NCBI GenBank assembly: GCA_022837485.1
Contig: JALHHH010000012.1
Coordinates: forward strand, 13,325 to 77,324
Reading direction: 5' to 3'
Source: Bacteroidales bacterium
Lineage (GTDB): Bacteria; Bacteroidota; Bacteroidia; Bacteroidales; Lentimicrobiaceae
DNA: 64,000 nt
Numbering within the stretch: the first letter of the stretch is position 1; the number at the start of each line of letters is the position of its first letter. Position numbers and translations under genes: made by a program. Of the stretch, positions 9,389-18,764 are shown in pieces. Below the pieces are notes generated by a model. That model had not been told where the DNA came from. It made no database searches and saw only the letters and a list, made by a program, of their open reading frames with translations.

Positions 9389-12325
9389 TTCCACCATAAT
9401 TTCATCCACAAAGATGTAAGCCTGACCGCCTGCGCCCAGATGCCATGGAGGGATGGTTCCGAAGGTTTTGGCTCTCACTTTTATATACCTCGCAGAAGCG
9501 TTGACTTTCACGCCAAGATCGGCGGTGCGCATTTCGTAATCGGTGACCGGTATGGTATTTTTTGCCCTTCCGATTTCTCTGAAATCGCTGCCATCGTCGG
9601 ATATCGAAAAAATAACTTCGGTGGGCATCCATATCCAGGACCGTACATCCTGCACAAATCCTGCAGCAAGCTTACGAATGGGCATTTTGCTTCCCAGATC
9701 AACGATGGCTTCGAAATCCTTACCCTGGTAGCCCTGCCATCCACCCAGCCGCCAGTTGCCGGCACCGCGCAAACCGTCGATAAGCGCTTCCGGGCCACCA
9801 CCGTGATAGTTCGGCTGATATTCCGACAGCAGCTGCACCGTACGGTTCAGATCGATTTTATGGAACTTGCCCTCTGCCGGCAGACTGTACCCTTCTCCTT
9901 CACGGTAAGCAATTGCTTTAAAAGTGGTCGTCCCGGCAAGGGTTACCGGCTCCGTGTAGCGTAAGGAATTCCTGTCGGGATCAGTTCCGTCGGTAGTATA
10001 ATACACTTCACAGCCGGGCACAATGGTGCCAACGCTTACCTGCATGGTATCGCGGAAGCGGGCATCCGGAGCAACAAGGAAAGGTACAGGCAGTATCAGC
10101 TCTTCTGCTATCGCCGTCACCGGCTCGTTTCCTTCACCGGTGCCCCACGATTCGCTTGGTTTGCTGCCCATGGTAAAGACAAGCTCCCCTCCCTTCATTA
10201 CATCGGCATGATGGATGTATGACCTGGAGTATTTTTCTCCGTTAAGTGTTGCCGACTGAATGTAAAACTTCTCTTTAGAAACATTTTTAGCCAATATTTT
10301 CAGCACGTTGCCATTCTCAAGCGTAATTTCCATTTCTGGAAACCAGGGAGTTCCTATGATGTATTCGGGCAATCCGGGAGAAACCGGATAAAAGCCCATG
10401 GCACTCATAATCAGCCATGCCGACATTTGACCGCAATCCTCGTTACCGATCAGGCCGTCGGGGTGGGGAGTATAAAAATCATCCATTATCTGGCGTACCC
10501 GCTGCTGTGTCTTCCAGGGCTGTCCGACGAAGTTATAGAGGTAAGCCATATGGTGACTGGGTTCATTACCCTGCGCATACTGGCCGATCAGGCCGGAAAT
10601 ATCTTTCATATCGCGACCGCCCACCTCTGTTTCGGTGGTAAAAAGCTCATCAATTTTTGCAGCAAACTGCTCCCTGCTTCCGTGAAGGGCTGTTAAACCG
10701 CTGATATCCTGTGGAACATAATAGCTGTAATGAAACGAATTGGCTTCGGTAAAATGCCAGTCGACTGTGGTGGGATCGAAGGGTGTAAGCCAGCTTCCGT
10801 TAAGCTTCGGGCGCATAAAGCCGGTGGAAGGATCAAAAATGTTCTTGTAGGACTGTGCCCTGCGAATGTACTCGCGGTAAAATTCTTCGCGGCCTGTTTC
10901 TTTGGCCACGGCGGCTATGCACCAGTCGTTGTAGGCATACTCCAGTGTTTTCGAGATCGACTCGTGTTCCATATCGCCTGGGATGTAGCCGTATTTTCGG
11001 TAAAAATTCAGTCCGAAATGATCCTGCGAGGCACTCTTTACCATGGCTTCAAACGCTTTATCTCCGTCGTAATTCCGGATTCCCTTCATCCAGGCATCGG
11101 CGATCACGGGAATGGAATGATTGCCGATCATACACCATGTTTCATTACCCGAAAGCTCCCATACGGGCAGAAGTCCGCCCTTTTCATACATATTGAGCAT
11201 GGTTTTGATGAAGTCGGCGGTTCGTTCCTGTTCTATGATGGTCATCAGTGGATGCCAGGTACGGTAGGTATCCCACAGGGAGAATACCGTATAATTGGTA
11301 AATCCTTCGGCGGTATGAATGCAACGGTCCATTCCGCGGTAGCGCCCGTCCGTATCCATAAAAGTATTGGGCTGAAGCAGTGCATGGTACAATGCCGAAT
11401 AGAACACCTTTATCTGATCGTTGCTGCCCCCTTTTACCCGTATTTTACCCAGCTCTTTGTTCCATGTATCGTAAGCCTGTTTCCGGATATCATCAAAATT
11501 CCATTCCGGTATTTCTGCAGTCAGGTTTTTGAGGGCACCCTCGCTGTCAACTGCCGAAAGGCCTACTTTCACCTCAATCCGTTCGCCTTCTGTAGTGGTA
11601 AATCCTACAAAAGCCTTAATGTTCGTCCCGTCGGCACGAAGTGCATCCTCCAATAAGGTGTCATTAACGGCAATTCCCTTACGGGAAAAGGGTTTTGAAA
11701 ACTTCATATGGAAATACCAGACCATATCTTTAGCCCAGTTAGTGGAACGGCGCATCCCCCTGATTTCGGTATCGCTCACAAACTCAATCCGGGATTCCAG
11801 CACGATATCGCGGTGCTGAAGATCAACGATGAGGTTAGCCGCTTCGGAAGCCGGGAAGGTATACCGGTGGTAACCGGCACGGGTAGTGGCAGTCATTTCG
11901 GCAAGCACCCCGGGCTTATCGAGGTGCACGCTGTAATAACCTGCTTCTGCTTTCTCGCTGCTCTTGCTGAACGTGGAACTGTATTCGATGTTTTTGAAGA
12001 CAGGCTCACCCACAACGGGCATTACAAGTATGTCGCCATAATCGCTGACACCGGTACCATTGAGTGCTGTGTGTGCAAAACCGTAAATGATGCTGTCGGT
12101 AAAATGATAGCCCGAGCAACCATCCCAGCCATCGAGGCGGGTTTGCGGGCTCAACTGCACCATCCCGAAAGGAACCGTTGCCCCGGGATAGGTATGCCCG
12201 TGGCCTCCGGTACCGATAAACGGGTCAACATAAGATGCAGGTTCACCGGTATCCACCTGACGCTCGCAGGCGCTGAAAGAAATGGCAATCAACAGGGTAA
12301 CTAATGTTATGGACAGCTTTTTCAT
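9386..12325 (-). CDS. GH92 family alpha-mannosidase, lipoprotein
   Basis: A 979-residue protein with a lipoprotein signal (lipobox 'FSAC', Cys19). The GH92 signature 'GTGGHGHTYPGATVPFGM' starts near residue 39, and the (alpha/alpha)6 catalytic region runs to about residue 740. GH92 enzymes are calcium-dependent exo-alpha-mannosidases acting on N-glycan or fungal mannan. Two C-terminal extras are visible: a chitobiase/hexosaminidase C-terminal-like beta module (about 765-830, 'EVYYTTDGTDP') and an F5/8 type C-like carbohydrate-binding domain (about 845-979). The lipid anchor suggests periplasmic or surface location. It lies 61 bases downstream of the GH29 gene on the same strand with no promoter motif between them, so the two are probably co-transcribed. 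Linkage specificity is not readable. Confidence 0.93.
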   Translation of the reverse strand: MKKLSITLVTLLIAISFSACERQVDTGEPASYVDPFIGTGGHGHTYPGATVPFGMVQLSPQTRLDGWDGCSGYHFTDSIIYGFAHTALNGTGVSDYGDILVMPVVGEPVFKNIEYSSTFSKSSEKAEAGYYSVHLDKPGVLAEMTATTRAGYHRYTFPASEAANLIVDLQHRDIVLESRIEFVSDTEIRGMRRSTNWAKDMVWYFHMKFSKPFSRKGIAVNDTLLEDALRADGTNIKAFVGFTTTEGERIEVKVGLSAVDSEGALKNLTAEIPEWNFDDIRKQAYDTWNKELGKIRVKGGSNDQIKVFYSALYHALLQPNTFMDTDGRYRGMDRCIHTAEGFTNYTVFSLWDTYRTWHPLMTIIEQERTADFIKTMLNMYEKGGLLPVWELSGNETWCMIGNHSIPVIADAWMKGIRNYDGDKAFEAMVKSASQDHFGLNFYRKYGYIPGDMEHESISKTLEYAYNDWCIAAVAKETGREEFYREYIRRAQSYKNIFDPSTGFMRPKLNGSWLTPFDPTTVDWHFTEANSFHYSYYVPQDISGLTALHGSREQFAAKIDELFTTETEVGGRDMKDISGLIGQYAQGNEPSHHMAYLYNFVGQPWKTQQRVRQIMDDFYTPHPDGLIGNEDCGQMSAWLIMSAMGFYPVSPGLPEYIIGTPWFPEMEITLENGNVLKILAKNVSKEKFYIQSATLNGEKYSRSYIHHADVMKGGELVFTMGSKPSESWGTGEGNEPVTAIAEELILPVPFLVAPDARFRDTMQVSVGTIVPGCEVYYTTDGTDPDRNSLRYTEPVTLAGTTTFKAIAYREGEGYSLPAEGKFHKIDLNRTVQLLSEYQPNYHGGGPEALIDGLRGAGNWRLGGWQGYQGKDFEAIVDLGSKMPIRKLAAGFVQDVRSWIWMPTEVIFSISDDGSDFREIGRAKNTIPVTDYEMRTADLGVKVNASARYIKVRAKTFGTIPPWHLGAGGQAYIFVDEIMVE

Positions 12326-12386
12326 CGGGTACGGAATTAAATTCAGAATCGGTTATGTTCCAGTTAATATTTTACCGTGTTAAGGT

Positions 12387-14219
12387 TTACAGCTTTGCAA
12401 GACCTTCTATTTTAAACGTCCATGCGTAATGGCCCGGCATTTCGTTATACTCTATGCCGCTCAGGTCAATTACCAGTTCGTTGCCTTCCATCGTCCATGG
12501 CAGACTTCCGGTACGGCCCAGCAGACTCACTTCGCCTGCCGGAGGTTTTGCGGTATTAATACGAATGCTTTGTCCGGGCCATTCAAAGCAAACGGCATAC
12601 AGGTTACCGTGGTTGGACGTATAGGCAATGTACTGACGCATGGAGCGGTATACGACGTTCAAACCGTCGCCCTCCGGCAGGTCTTTCCGGGTGTACAGGT
12701 TTTTTTGCGGTATAATCTCTTTCGGCAGACCGGGGCATTCCCACGACAGTGCAATGTCCGCATCGTGCGTCTTCTCGATGAAGTTAACCGTAACCGGATA
12801 GAATTTTCCCTTTTCGAGTGTAATAGCGCCGTTTACATCCGCACCGGTTCTGCTGCGCATGGCCTCTGAATCGGTACCTTCCGTTTCCGATTCCCATTGG
12901 TCGAGAACGGGTTTGCCGTCGATAAACAGACGCATGCCGTCGTTGGCCGTTGCCGAAAAGGTATACCTTGCTGTATGTTCAGGTTTGATCCATCCGTTCC
13001 AATCGGCTGTAAAATGGTCTTCCACCACCGGATATCCGGGGGAATTTCTCACCCAGTTGAAATTAACCTGAGGGTCGGTGCGTGTGAGTTCAACGGGCTT
13101 TTCTTCCCCGCTGCGGATCCAGCGTTCGCTGCCGTAGATTGCTTCTCCATTGATTTCAAGCCATTCTCCGAGCGCTTCAATGCGCTCCTGCTGCAGCAAG
13201 GGAATCTTGCCGTCGGCAGACGGCCCCACGTTGATGATCAGACCACCCCCATATGCTACGGTCCGGGCAAAAAGATGGATAAGATCGCGCGGCGACATAT
13301 ATGCCTGAAGCTTTTCGTTCCGGTTAAGTCCGAACGAGCGGCCAAGCCCCCTCACCTCAGCCCAGGGGCGGTCGGCATCCAGTCCGCCCGAGCTGTATTC
13401 GGGCGTTCGGAATCCGATATCGGCCCCACTACCCCAGCGATCGTTTACAATGGCATCGGGACCAACAAGGTTGTAATACCATGAAATCAGCTCACGGGCA
13501 TGCCATTGTTCCGCCGTATTGTACCACTCCCCGTCGGTAAAGATCAGATCGGGGCGGTAAGCCGAAACCAGCTCTTTAAACTGCGGGATCATATGCTGCT
13601 CCACATAATCACCAATAGAATCGTTCGGATCCTCATACCAGCGGTGCAGAGGATGGTTCCATTCCGGAAGAGAATAGTACAGCCCGAAGCGGACTCCCCG
13701 TTTCCGCACGGCATCCGCCACCTCTCCCACAATATCGCGGCCGGGGCCAACATCCATGCTGTTCCAGCCCGGGGCATAGGCGCTGGGCCACAGGCAGTAA
13801 CCATCGTGGTGTTTGGTTACCAAAACGACGTAACCGGCTCCCGATTTCTTAAAAATCTCAGCCCATTCGTCCGGATCAAACAACTCTGCTTTAAACAGAG
13901 GTGCAAAATCCCTGTACGTGAAGCTCTCTCCGTAGTTTTTCTTCATAAAATCAACACGGTTGTGGGTTCCGTGCTTCAGCCCGAGCAGATACCACTCGGC
14001 ATACGATTCGGCACCCCCATAGGAAGGTACCGAATAAACGCCCCAGTGAATGAAAATCCCCAGCTTGTCGTGGCTGAACCATTTCGGATATTCGCGGCTG
14101 CGAAGTTGCTCCCAGGAAGGCAGCGTTTGAATGACGTTCGGCTGCTGTGCAAAAGCAGGAATAGCCCCCGAAAGAGCCAGAATCAAAACAATAAGAATTG
14201 ATCGTAACACTATTCTCAT
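12387..14219 (-). CDS. GH29 alpha-L-fucosidase with PA14 domain
   Basis: A 610-residue secreted glycosidase. The signal peptide ends near 'GAIPAFAQ'. The GH29 barrel opens with 'WFSHDKLGIFIHWGVYSVPS' and carries 'LIFTDGEWYN', whose Asp is the expected nucleophile position. A PA14 domain (about residues 400-520, 'FTADWNGWIKPEHTARYTF') follows the catalytic part, then a C-terminal beta domain. It would cleave terminal alpha-L-fucose from glycoconjugates. The start at 14219 is chosen over 14285, because the longer form places a -7 promoter element (14255-14262) inside the coding region and adds a non-signal-like prefix. It is the first gene of an operon with the GH92 mannosidase. Confidence 0.93.
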   Translation of the reverse strand: MRIVLRSILIVLILALSGAIPAFAQQPNVIQTLPSWEQLRSREYPKWFSHDKLGIFIHWGVYSVPSYGGAESYAEWYLLGLKHGTHNRVDFMKKNYGESFTYRDFAPLFKAELFDPDEWAEIFKKSGAGYVVLVTKHHDGYCLWPSAYAPGWNSMDVGPGRDIVGEVADAVRKRGVRFGLYYSLPEWNHPLHRWYEDPNDSIGDYVEQHMIPQFKELVSAYRPDLIFTDGEWYNTAEQWHARELISWYYNLVGPDAIVNDRWGSGADIGFRTPEYSSGGLDADRPWAEVRGLGRSFGLNRNEKLQAYMSPRDLIHLFARTVAYGGGLIINVGPSADGKIPLLQQERIEALGEWLEINGEAIYGSERWIRSGEEKPVELTRTDPQVNFNWVRNSPGYPVVEDHFTADWNGWIKPEHTARYTFSATANDGMRLFIDGKPVLDQWESETEGTDSEAMRSRTGADVNGAITLEKGKFYPVTVNFIEKTHDADIALSWECPGLPKEIIPQKNLYTRKDLPEGDGLNVVYRSMRQYIAYTSNHGNLYAVCFEWPGQSIRINTAKPPAGEVSLLGRTGSLPWTMEGNELVIDLSGIEYNEMPGHYAWTFKIEGLAKL

Positions 14220-14254
14220 CCTTGAAAACTTTAAGAAAAGTACAGACTTTCCTG

Positions 14255-14262
14255 CAAATGTA
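14255..14262 (-). promoter_or_regulatory. -7 promoter element TACATTTG (minus strand)
   Basis: A perfect TAnnTTTG match read on the minus strand, 36 bases before the ATG at 14219. It drives the GH29-GH92 operon and decides the start of the GH29 gene. Confidence 0.6.
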
Positions 14263-14310
14263 CAAAAGAGGGAATGCAAATGCACTGTCTTTTTAATTTT
14301 TTTTCAGAAG

Positions 14311-14343
14311 TTGTACGTTTTTTTTACCGATAGAGTATCTTTG
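14311..14343 (+). promoter_or_regulatory. Promoter of the NagB-PIG-L fusion gene
   Basis: TTG at 14311-14313, a 22-base spacer and TATCTTTG at 14336-14343 match the Bacteroidota pattern. Transcription would begin near 14349, leaving a ~200-base untranslated leader. Confidence 0.6.
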
Positions 14344-14547
14344 CAATGGAAAAGACTTGGAATACAGCTGCAGGTTCCCGCAGTCAGGCGATGAAGATGC
14401 AGCAACGATGCAAATGGACGTCCGTAAAGATACATTTTTCCGGTCCGAAACTGCCCGGTTATCCTGCACAGGCCGGAGAAGAAATCCGGCAGGTTACCGG
14501 CATTTTTTCATCCATTACCGGAATCCAATGGTGGAGCCGGCTAAAAA

Positions 14548-16914
14548 GTGAAATCTATGATTCACGAAAATCTTTCTTCGGTGGAACAAGCCTTTATGGC
14601 CATTTCCGGAGTTGAAAAAATCACGACCCGGATTCCTTACATCCTTACGGCCGACTTTCCGAAACTGGGTCTGCTCACCTCGCTCCGGTTCCTTGAGTGG
14701 GTAAAGGACCATCCCGAAGGCGTGATCAGTCTGCCTACCGGTAAAACTCCCGAGTACTTCATAAAGTATACCCATTATCTTCTGAGCAACTGGGGGCAGA
14801 GCGATATGCAGGCTCTTCTTTCGCAACATGGCCTTGGCGGGATAAAAAAATCGGATTTGCGAGGATTGCAGTTTGTACAGATTGATGAGTTCTATCCCAT
14901 CTCACCGTTACAGCACAATTCTTTTCACAACTACGTGATGGAATATTACATCCGCGGTTTCGGTCTTGATGCCGGCCGTGCGTTGCTGATAAACTCAGAT
15001 GAAATTCCTTTGCCCGAAAGAAAAAAATACAGCGAAATCTTCCCCAGCTCGGTCATCGATTTAAGTCTGCGTTACCGCGAAGCCCGCTCTGCAGAAGAAG
15101 AGATCCGAAAGACTTCCATTTTCGCCATAGACAACTGGTGTTCGGAGTATGAAGCAAAAATCCGCGAAAAGGGAGGCATCGGATTTTTTCTTGGCGGTAT
15201 AGGTCCCGACGGACACATTGCCTTCAATACCCGGGGTACGGATTTGTATTCGACAACCCGCCTGACGCAAACCAATTTTGAAACACAGGCCGTAGCGGCA
15301 GCCGACCTTGGCGGGATAGAGATTTCGCGCAACCGTCTGGTCATTACCATTGGTCTTGGCACAATAACCTGTAATCCGGATGCCGTTGCCATAATATTTG
15401 CTGCTGGTGAAGCCAAAGCTGAAATCGTAAAAGCTTCGCTCGAAAGCGAAATGAATACCGTTTATCCTGCTACGGTGCTGCAGCGCCTTCCCAACGCCCG
15501 CTTCTACCTGACCGAAGGCGCTGCATCCAAACTCAGTGATTCCGTGGAACGGTATTACAAAACCGGTGAGTGGACCGGCCAAAAAACCGAGCGGGCAGTT
15601 ATTGACCTGTGCCTGAAGCTCAACAAATACGGGCATCATCTTACCATGGAAGACCTGAAGAGCGATCCCTGGTGCTCGTTGATCCCAGGCCTGAACGGGG
15701 AAACTGTTCCTTCTGTGGTGGAATCCATCAAAAATAAGTTGTACAGAGGCATGCAGCGCGATGAAAATCAGGTGATTTACCATACCGGGCCACACCACGA
15801 CGACATAATGCTGGGAATAATGCCTTACACGAACCGCCAGCTCCGATCGGCATCCAACGATATTCACTTTGCGGTAATGACTTCGGGATTTACGGCCGTT
15901 ACCAATCACTTCCTCCTCTCAGCCCTCGAAGACACCCTTGCCATGCTTACGAACGGAGAAATACAGATGATCCATTACCCGGATTTCTTCGAAAAGGGTT
16001 ATGCCTTTAAATGGGATAAGGATGTATATCATTTCCTCGATAACGTGGCTCAGGGCAACGATTATGAAAAACGGCGCGGGTTGTGCCACCGGATTGTGCG
16101 CTCGTCGGTAGTAAACTGGAAAATTACCGATCGCCACGAACTTGTGAAGGTTCTTCAAGGAGTTGTGTATACCCTTAAAGAGAGTTACGATGGGAGTAAA
16201 AATCCTCCCGACATACAAAGGCTCAAGGGAATGATCCGGGAATTTGAAGAGGAGCTGGTATGGGCCTATTACGGTGTGCCGGTAAAGAACGTTCATCACC
16301 TCCGCCTCGGTTTTTATAAGGGCGATGTTTTTACGGAAAATCCCGAGAAAGACCGCGACATGCTTCCGGTGCTGGAACAACTGAGAGCCATACGTCCAAC
16401 CATAATCAGCCTGGCGCTGGATCCCGAGGGCAGCGGACCAGATACTCATTACAAAGTTCTTCAGGCAATTGCCGGGGCAGTTCAGGAGTGGAGCAAGGAA
16501 ACCGACCTCTCCGGGCTCCGGATTCTGGGATACCGCAACGTATGGTACCGGTTTCATCCGGCCGATGCCGGCATGCTGGTTCCGGTATCGCTGAATTCAC
16601 TGGCTGTACTCGAAACTTCTTTTGCCGAAAGCTATCTGAGTCAGGTGAATGCCTCCTTCCCGAGTTTCGAATACGACGGTCCATTCAGCGAGCTCACGCG
16701 AAAAACATGGGTGCGGCAGCTCAAGCAGATTCAGTTGCTCCTCGGTAAAAACTTCTTCTACGAAAACGATAATGCCCTGATCAGGGCAACACACGGCTTG
16801 CTGTATATAAAGGAGATGAATGTGGAGGAGTTTACCGAAACCGCCCGTCAGCTGAAAACCCTTTCGGAAGGCACCATGAATCTGAAATTATCGAACAATT
16901 CCTCTATCCCCTGA
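14548..16914 (+). CDS. Glucosamine-6-phosphate deaminase fused to a PIG-L/LmbE-like domain
   Basis: A 788-residue two-domain protein. Residues ~40-350 form a NagB/6-phosphogluconolactonase-like domain with the phosphosugar motif 'LPTGKTPEYF', the active-site pair in 'IDEFYP' and the signature 'GGIGPDGHIAFN'. Such enzymes convert glucosamine-6-phosphate to fructose-6-phosphate and ammonia. Residues ~410-760 look like a PIG-L/LmbE metal-dependent N-deacetylase: 'PHHDDIMLG' aligns with the family H-P-D-D-E-x-x-G motif, keeping His and both Asp but with Ile for the usual Glu. One polypeptide might thus combine deacetylation and deamination; that is inference. The GTG at 14548 and the ATG at 14557 are both possible starts. 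It lies beside glycosidases, consistent with amino sugar catabolism. Confidence 0.85.
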   Translation: MKSMIHENLSSVEQAFMAISGVEKITTRIPYILTADFPKLGLLTSLRFLEWVKDHPEGVISLPTGKTPEYFIKYTHYLLSNWGQSDMQALLSQHGLGGIKKSDLRGLQFVQIDEFYPISPLQHNSFHNYVMEYYIRGFGLDAGRALLINSDEIPLPERKKYSEIFPSSVIDLSLRYREARSAEEEIRKTSIFAIDNWCSEYEAKIREKGGIGFFLGGIGPDGHIAFNTRGTDLYSTTRLTQTNFETQAVAAADLGGIEISRNRLVITIGLGTITCNPDAVAIIFAAGEAKAEIVKASLESEMNTVYPATVLQRLPNARFYLTEGAASKLSDSVERYYKTGEWTGQKTERAVIDLCLKLNKYGHHLTMEDLKSDPWCSLIPGLNGETVPSVVESIKNKLYRGMQRDENQVIYHTGPHHDDIMLGIMPYTNRQLRSASNDIHFAVMTSGFTAVTNHFLLSALEDTLAMLTNGEIQMIHYPDFFEKGYAFKWDKDVYHFLDNVAQGNDYEKRRGLCHRIVRSSVVNWKITDRHELVKVLQGVVYTLKESYDGSKNPPDIQRLKGMIREFEEELVWAYYGVPVKNVHHLRLGFYKGDVFTENPEKDRDMLPVLEQLRAIRPTIISLALDPEGSGPDTHYKVLQAIAGAVQEWSKETDLSGLRILGYRNVWYRFHPADAGMLVPVSLNSLAVLETSFAESYLSQVNASFPSFEYDGPFSELTRKTWVRQLKQIQLLLGKNFFYENDNALIRATHGLLYIKEMNVEEFTETARQLKTLSEGTMNLKLSNNSSIP

Positions 16915-16928
16915 TTCGCTCAGATGCA

Positions 16929-17606
16929 TCAACGCTCCGTGTACCAGACACCCTCAGCGGTTTCAGATCGCTGTATAGAAACCGGGCATTCTTTCAACAA
17001 GGATTCATACCGCTGTGCTAGTCCCGAAGCATAATCTTCGGGCTCCAGCAGAAGCCGGGTTTGACGATCGTCTCCGGCCAGGTGTTGTACTGCCTTCCGG
17101 ATTTTCTTCGCGGTAGCTTCAAAACGGTCACGGGTTAATTCATACAGCTGGTTTTCCGTGTTTTCCTGACCGTCCATCAGTCGGTAACCCAGCTGAGTGT
17201 TATATTGTATTGCTTTGGTATTACTGCGCAGAATCCGCGCAAACTGACGGTTCCAGTTCAGAAAGTAAAACGTGGTCTCTATCCCGGCAACGGAAACCAA
17301 ATAAGGTACAAAGGTGGAATAAAACTCTGTTCTGCCCAGAAACAATCCCGACTCCGAAGTACGGGCCTCCCAGTCCACATTTTTATCGTTAAGCAGTCCT
17401 ATCTTCTCCCCTTGGTAATAAATTAGCAGGTAGTTGTTCTCAAGATTATTGATCGACCGGAACCATTCGATCTGCTGTTCGGGGGTAATGATTTCGCGAA
17501 ATTCCATGTTCAGCCGTACCGGATCGGAGTTGCGCCACCTGCGGACAAGCTCGGTATCCGCTACCTTCAGCCGCTCCAGTACGATGCCGTATTTAAAAAG
17601 TTTCAT
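16929..17606 (-). CDS. GNAT-family N-acyltransferase (PseH-like)
   Basis: A 225-residue protein. Its first ~150 residues follow the GNAT layout of PseH-type amino sugar N-acetyltransferases: the opening 'YGIVLERLKVADTELVRRWRNS', then 'IGLLNDKNVDWEARTSESGLFLG' shown here in part, then 'NTKAIQYNTQLGYR'. Relatives transfer an acetyl or acyl group to an amino sugar in surface glycan synthesis. The last ~75 residues, including the region around 'HLAGDDRQTR', are not obviously GNAT and I cannot assign them. The gene is 69 bases downstream of the GT2 gene on the same strand and probably shares its transcript. Acyl donor and acceptor are unknown. Confidence 0.75.
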   Translation of the reverse strand: MKLFKYGIVLERLKVADTELVRRWRNSDPVRLNMEFREIITPEQQIEWFRSINNLENNYLLIYYQGEKIGLLNDKNVDWEARTSESGLFLGRTEFYSTFVPYLVSVAGIETTFYFLNWNRQFARILRSNTKAIQYNTQLGYRLMDGQENTENQLYELTRDRFEATAKKIRKAVQHLAGDDRQTRLLLEPEDYASGLAQRYESLLKECPVSIQRSETAEGVWYTER

Positions 17607-17675
17607 TCAATTGTGCGTTGGTTTTTCCCTTACGGGGATGAATTCCGGTCCGGAAGCCGTATGGTTCACAGACTT

Positions 17676-18593
17676 TCAGTCCAGGGTTTCGCTAACCGAA
17701 TACGGTGGTTTGCGGTTCTGAACCAGGTAAATACGGCTCAGGTACTCCCCAATTACTCCCAGCGACAGCAGAATGATGCTGGTCGAGAAGAGAACAGCCA
17801 CAATCAGGGCGGTGAAACCAAGTGGAACATCCGATACAACTTTCCGGTAGATAAACACTATACCGACGATAAAACTGATTACCGATGAAAAAAGTCCGCC
17901 GTACACCATAAGCTGCAGGGGCACGCTGGTATAGTAAATCAGAAGGTTTGTGAGCAGCGAAAGCAGGGACATCGGAGTGTAGGTGGATTTCTGGTGTGGC
18001 CGTTTGTGGTGTTCCACCATCACAAATGAAATATGGCTGGTATACCAGTTGAAAATTTCGTCCAGAAAAACAAAATTCAGCTGATGATCGAGCAGCCGCT
18101 TTGCAAGATCCGACTTAATAAGGCGGAACGATGAGCCCTGACCCTTGGTCTGAAACAACTTTTTTGAGCCTCCCCGGATAATAGCACTGCCCATGTTGCG
18201 TGCAGCCGAGTGCTGTTTGCGTGAATAAATCCCATAGACAAGGTCGGCTTTTTCAGCCTGCATGGTTTCAATCAGCCGGGGGATCTCTTCCGGCGGATTT
18301 TGCAGATCGTCGTCGATGGTAATTACGAAATCGGAATCGGAATGTGCAACTCCGCAAAGGGTGGCATTGTGCTGCCCGAAATTCCGGGAAAGCCTTACCG
18401 CTGTAATAACATCGGGATGGTCTGCCTTAAGAGAGGAGATCACTTCCCAGCTGCGGTCGACACTGCCGTCGTCAACAAAAATCACCCTGAACGATTTTTG
18501 CAACATGCTCATTGTCTGGCTGATCCGTTGAAACAGCCCGGCAAGAGATTCGCTACTGTTGAATACGGGAACGATAATGGAATATTCGGGCAT
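17676..18593 (-). CDS. Family 2 glycosyltransferase, polyprenyl-phosphate type, with two C-terminal TM helices
   Basis: A 305-residue protein opening 'YSIIVPVFNSSESL' with the metal-binding 'TIDDDLQNPPEEIP' (D-x-D), both standard for GT2 enzymes of the ArnC/DPM1/GtrB group. Two membrane helices near residues 205-230 and 245-270 anchor it to the inner membrane. Such enzymes transfer a sugar from a nucleotide donor to undecaprenyl phosphate. The start at 18593 is supported by the promoter element at 18627-18634; an upstream in-frame start at 18674 would run through it. It is the first gene of a pair with the GNAT transferase, suggesting lipid-linked sugar modification. Confidence 0.88.
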   Translation of the reverse strand: MPEYSIIVPVFNSSESLAGLFQRISQTMSMLQKSFRVIFVDDGSVDRSWEVISSLKADHPDVITAVRLSRNFGQHNATLCGVAHSDSDFVITIDDDLQNPPEEIPRLIETMQAEKADLVYGIYSRKQHSAARNMGSAIIRGGSKKLFQTKGQGSSFRLIKSDLAKRLLDHQLNFVFLDEIFNWYTSHISFVMVEHHKRPHQKSTYTPMSLLSLLTNLLIYYTSVPLQLMVYGGLFSSVISFIVGIVFIYRKVVSDVPLGFTALIVAVLFSTSIILLSLGVIGEYLSRIYLVQNRKPPYSVSETLD

Positions 18594-18626
18594 GAAATAC
18601 TTATTTTTAGAACCGTATGCTCCCTG

Positions 18627-18634
18627 CAAAGATA
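18627..18634 (-). promoter_or_regulatory. -7 promoter element TATCTTTG (minus strand)
   Basis: A perfect TAnnTTTG match on the minus strand, 33 bases before the GT2 ATG at 18593. It marks that ATG as the start. Confidence 0.6.
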
Positions 18635-18730
18635 GGGCAGAGGGCGCACAAATCGAAGCTGCCCTGAAAAACATCCCGGAATCCGGACGAATTATCTTCT
18701 GTTTTACGACCGCCAGGCAACATAATCTGC

Positions 18731-18738
18731 TACTTTTG
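18731..18738 (+). promoter_or_regulatory. -7 promoter element TACTTTTG
   Basis: A perfect TAnnTTTG match 26 bases before the GH3 start at 18765. Confidence 0.6.
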
Positions 18739-18764
18739 CTTACAGCTTACTAAGTTCATCGCCG

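Larger units (their letters stand above)
14220..14547. other. Divergent intergenic region with two promoters and a long leader
   Basis: This 328-base gap holds a minus-strand promoter for the fucosidase and a plus-strand promoter for the deaminase fusion. The second leaves a leader of about 200 bases before the deaminase start. The leader holds an ATG at 14346 opening an 89-codon frame that runs into the real gene in another phase; I do not regard it as a gene. No known riboswitch was recognised. Confidence 0.5.

Noticed and set aside
10730..11656. 308-codon plus-strand frame inside the GH92 gene
   Set aside because: It is antisense to a well-conserved catalytic region and has no recognisable domain.
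12897..14201. Long plus-strand frames opposite the GH29 gene
   Set aside because: They mirror the conserved fucosidase frame and show no protein features.
14346..14615. 89-codon frame directly behind the deaminase promoter
   Set aside because: It overlaps the real deaminase start in another phase, shows no domain or composition typical of a protein, and the deaminase frame is clearly the conserved one.
15061..16557. Minus-strand frames of 212-282 codons opposite the deaminase fusion
   Set aside because: They are shadows of a conserved coding region with no domains.
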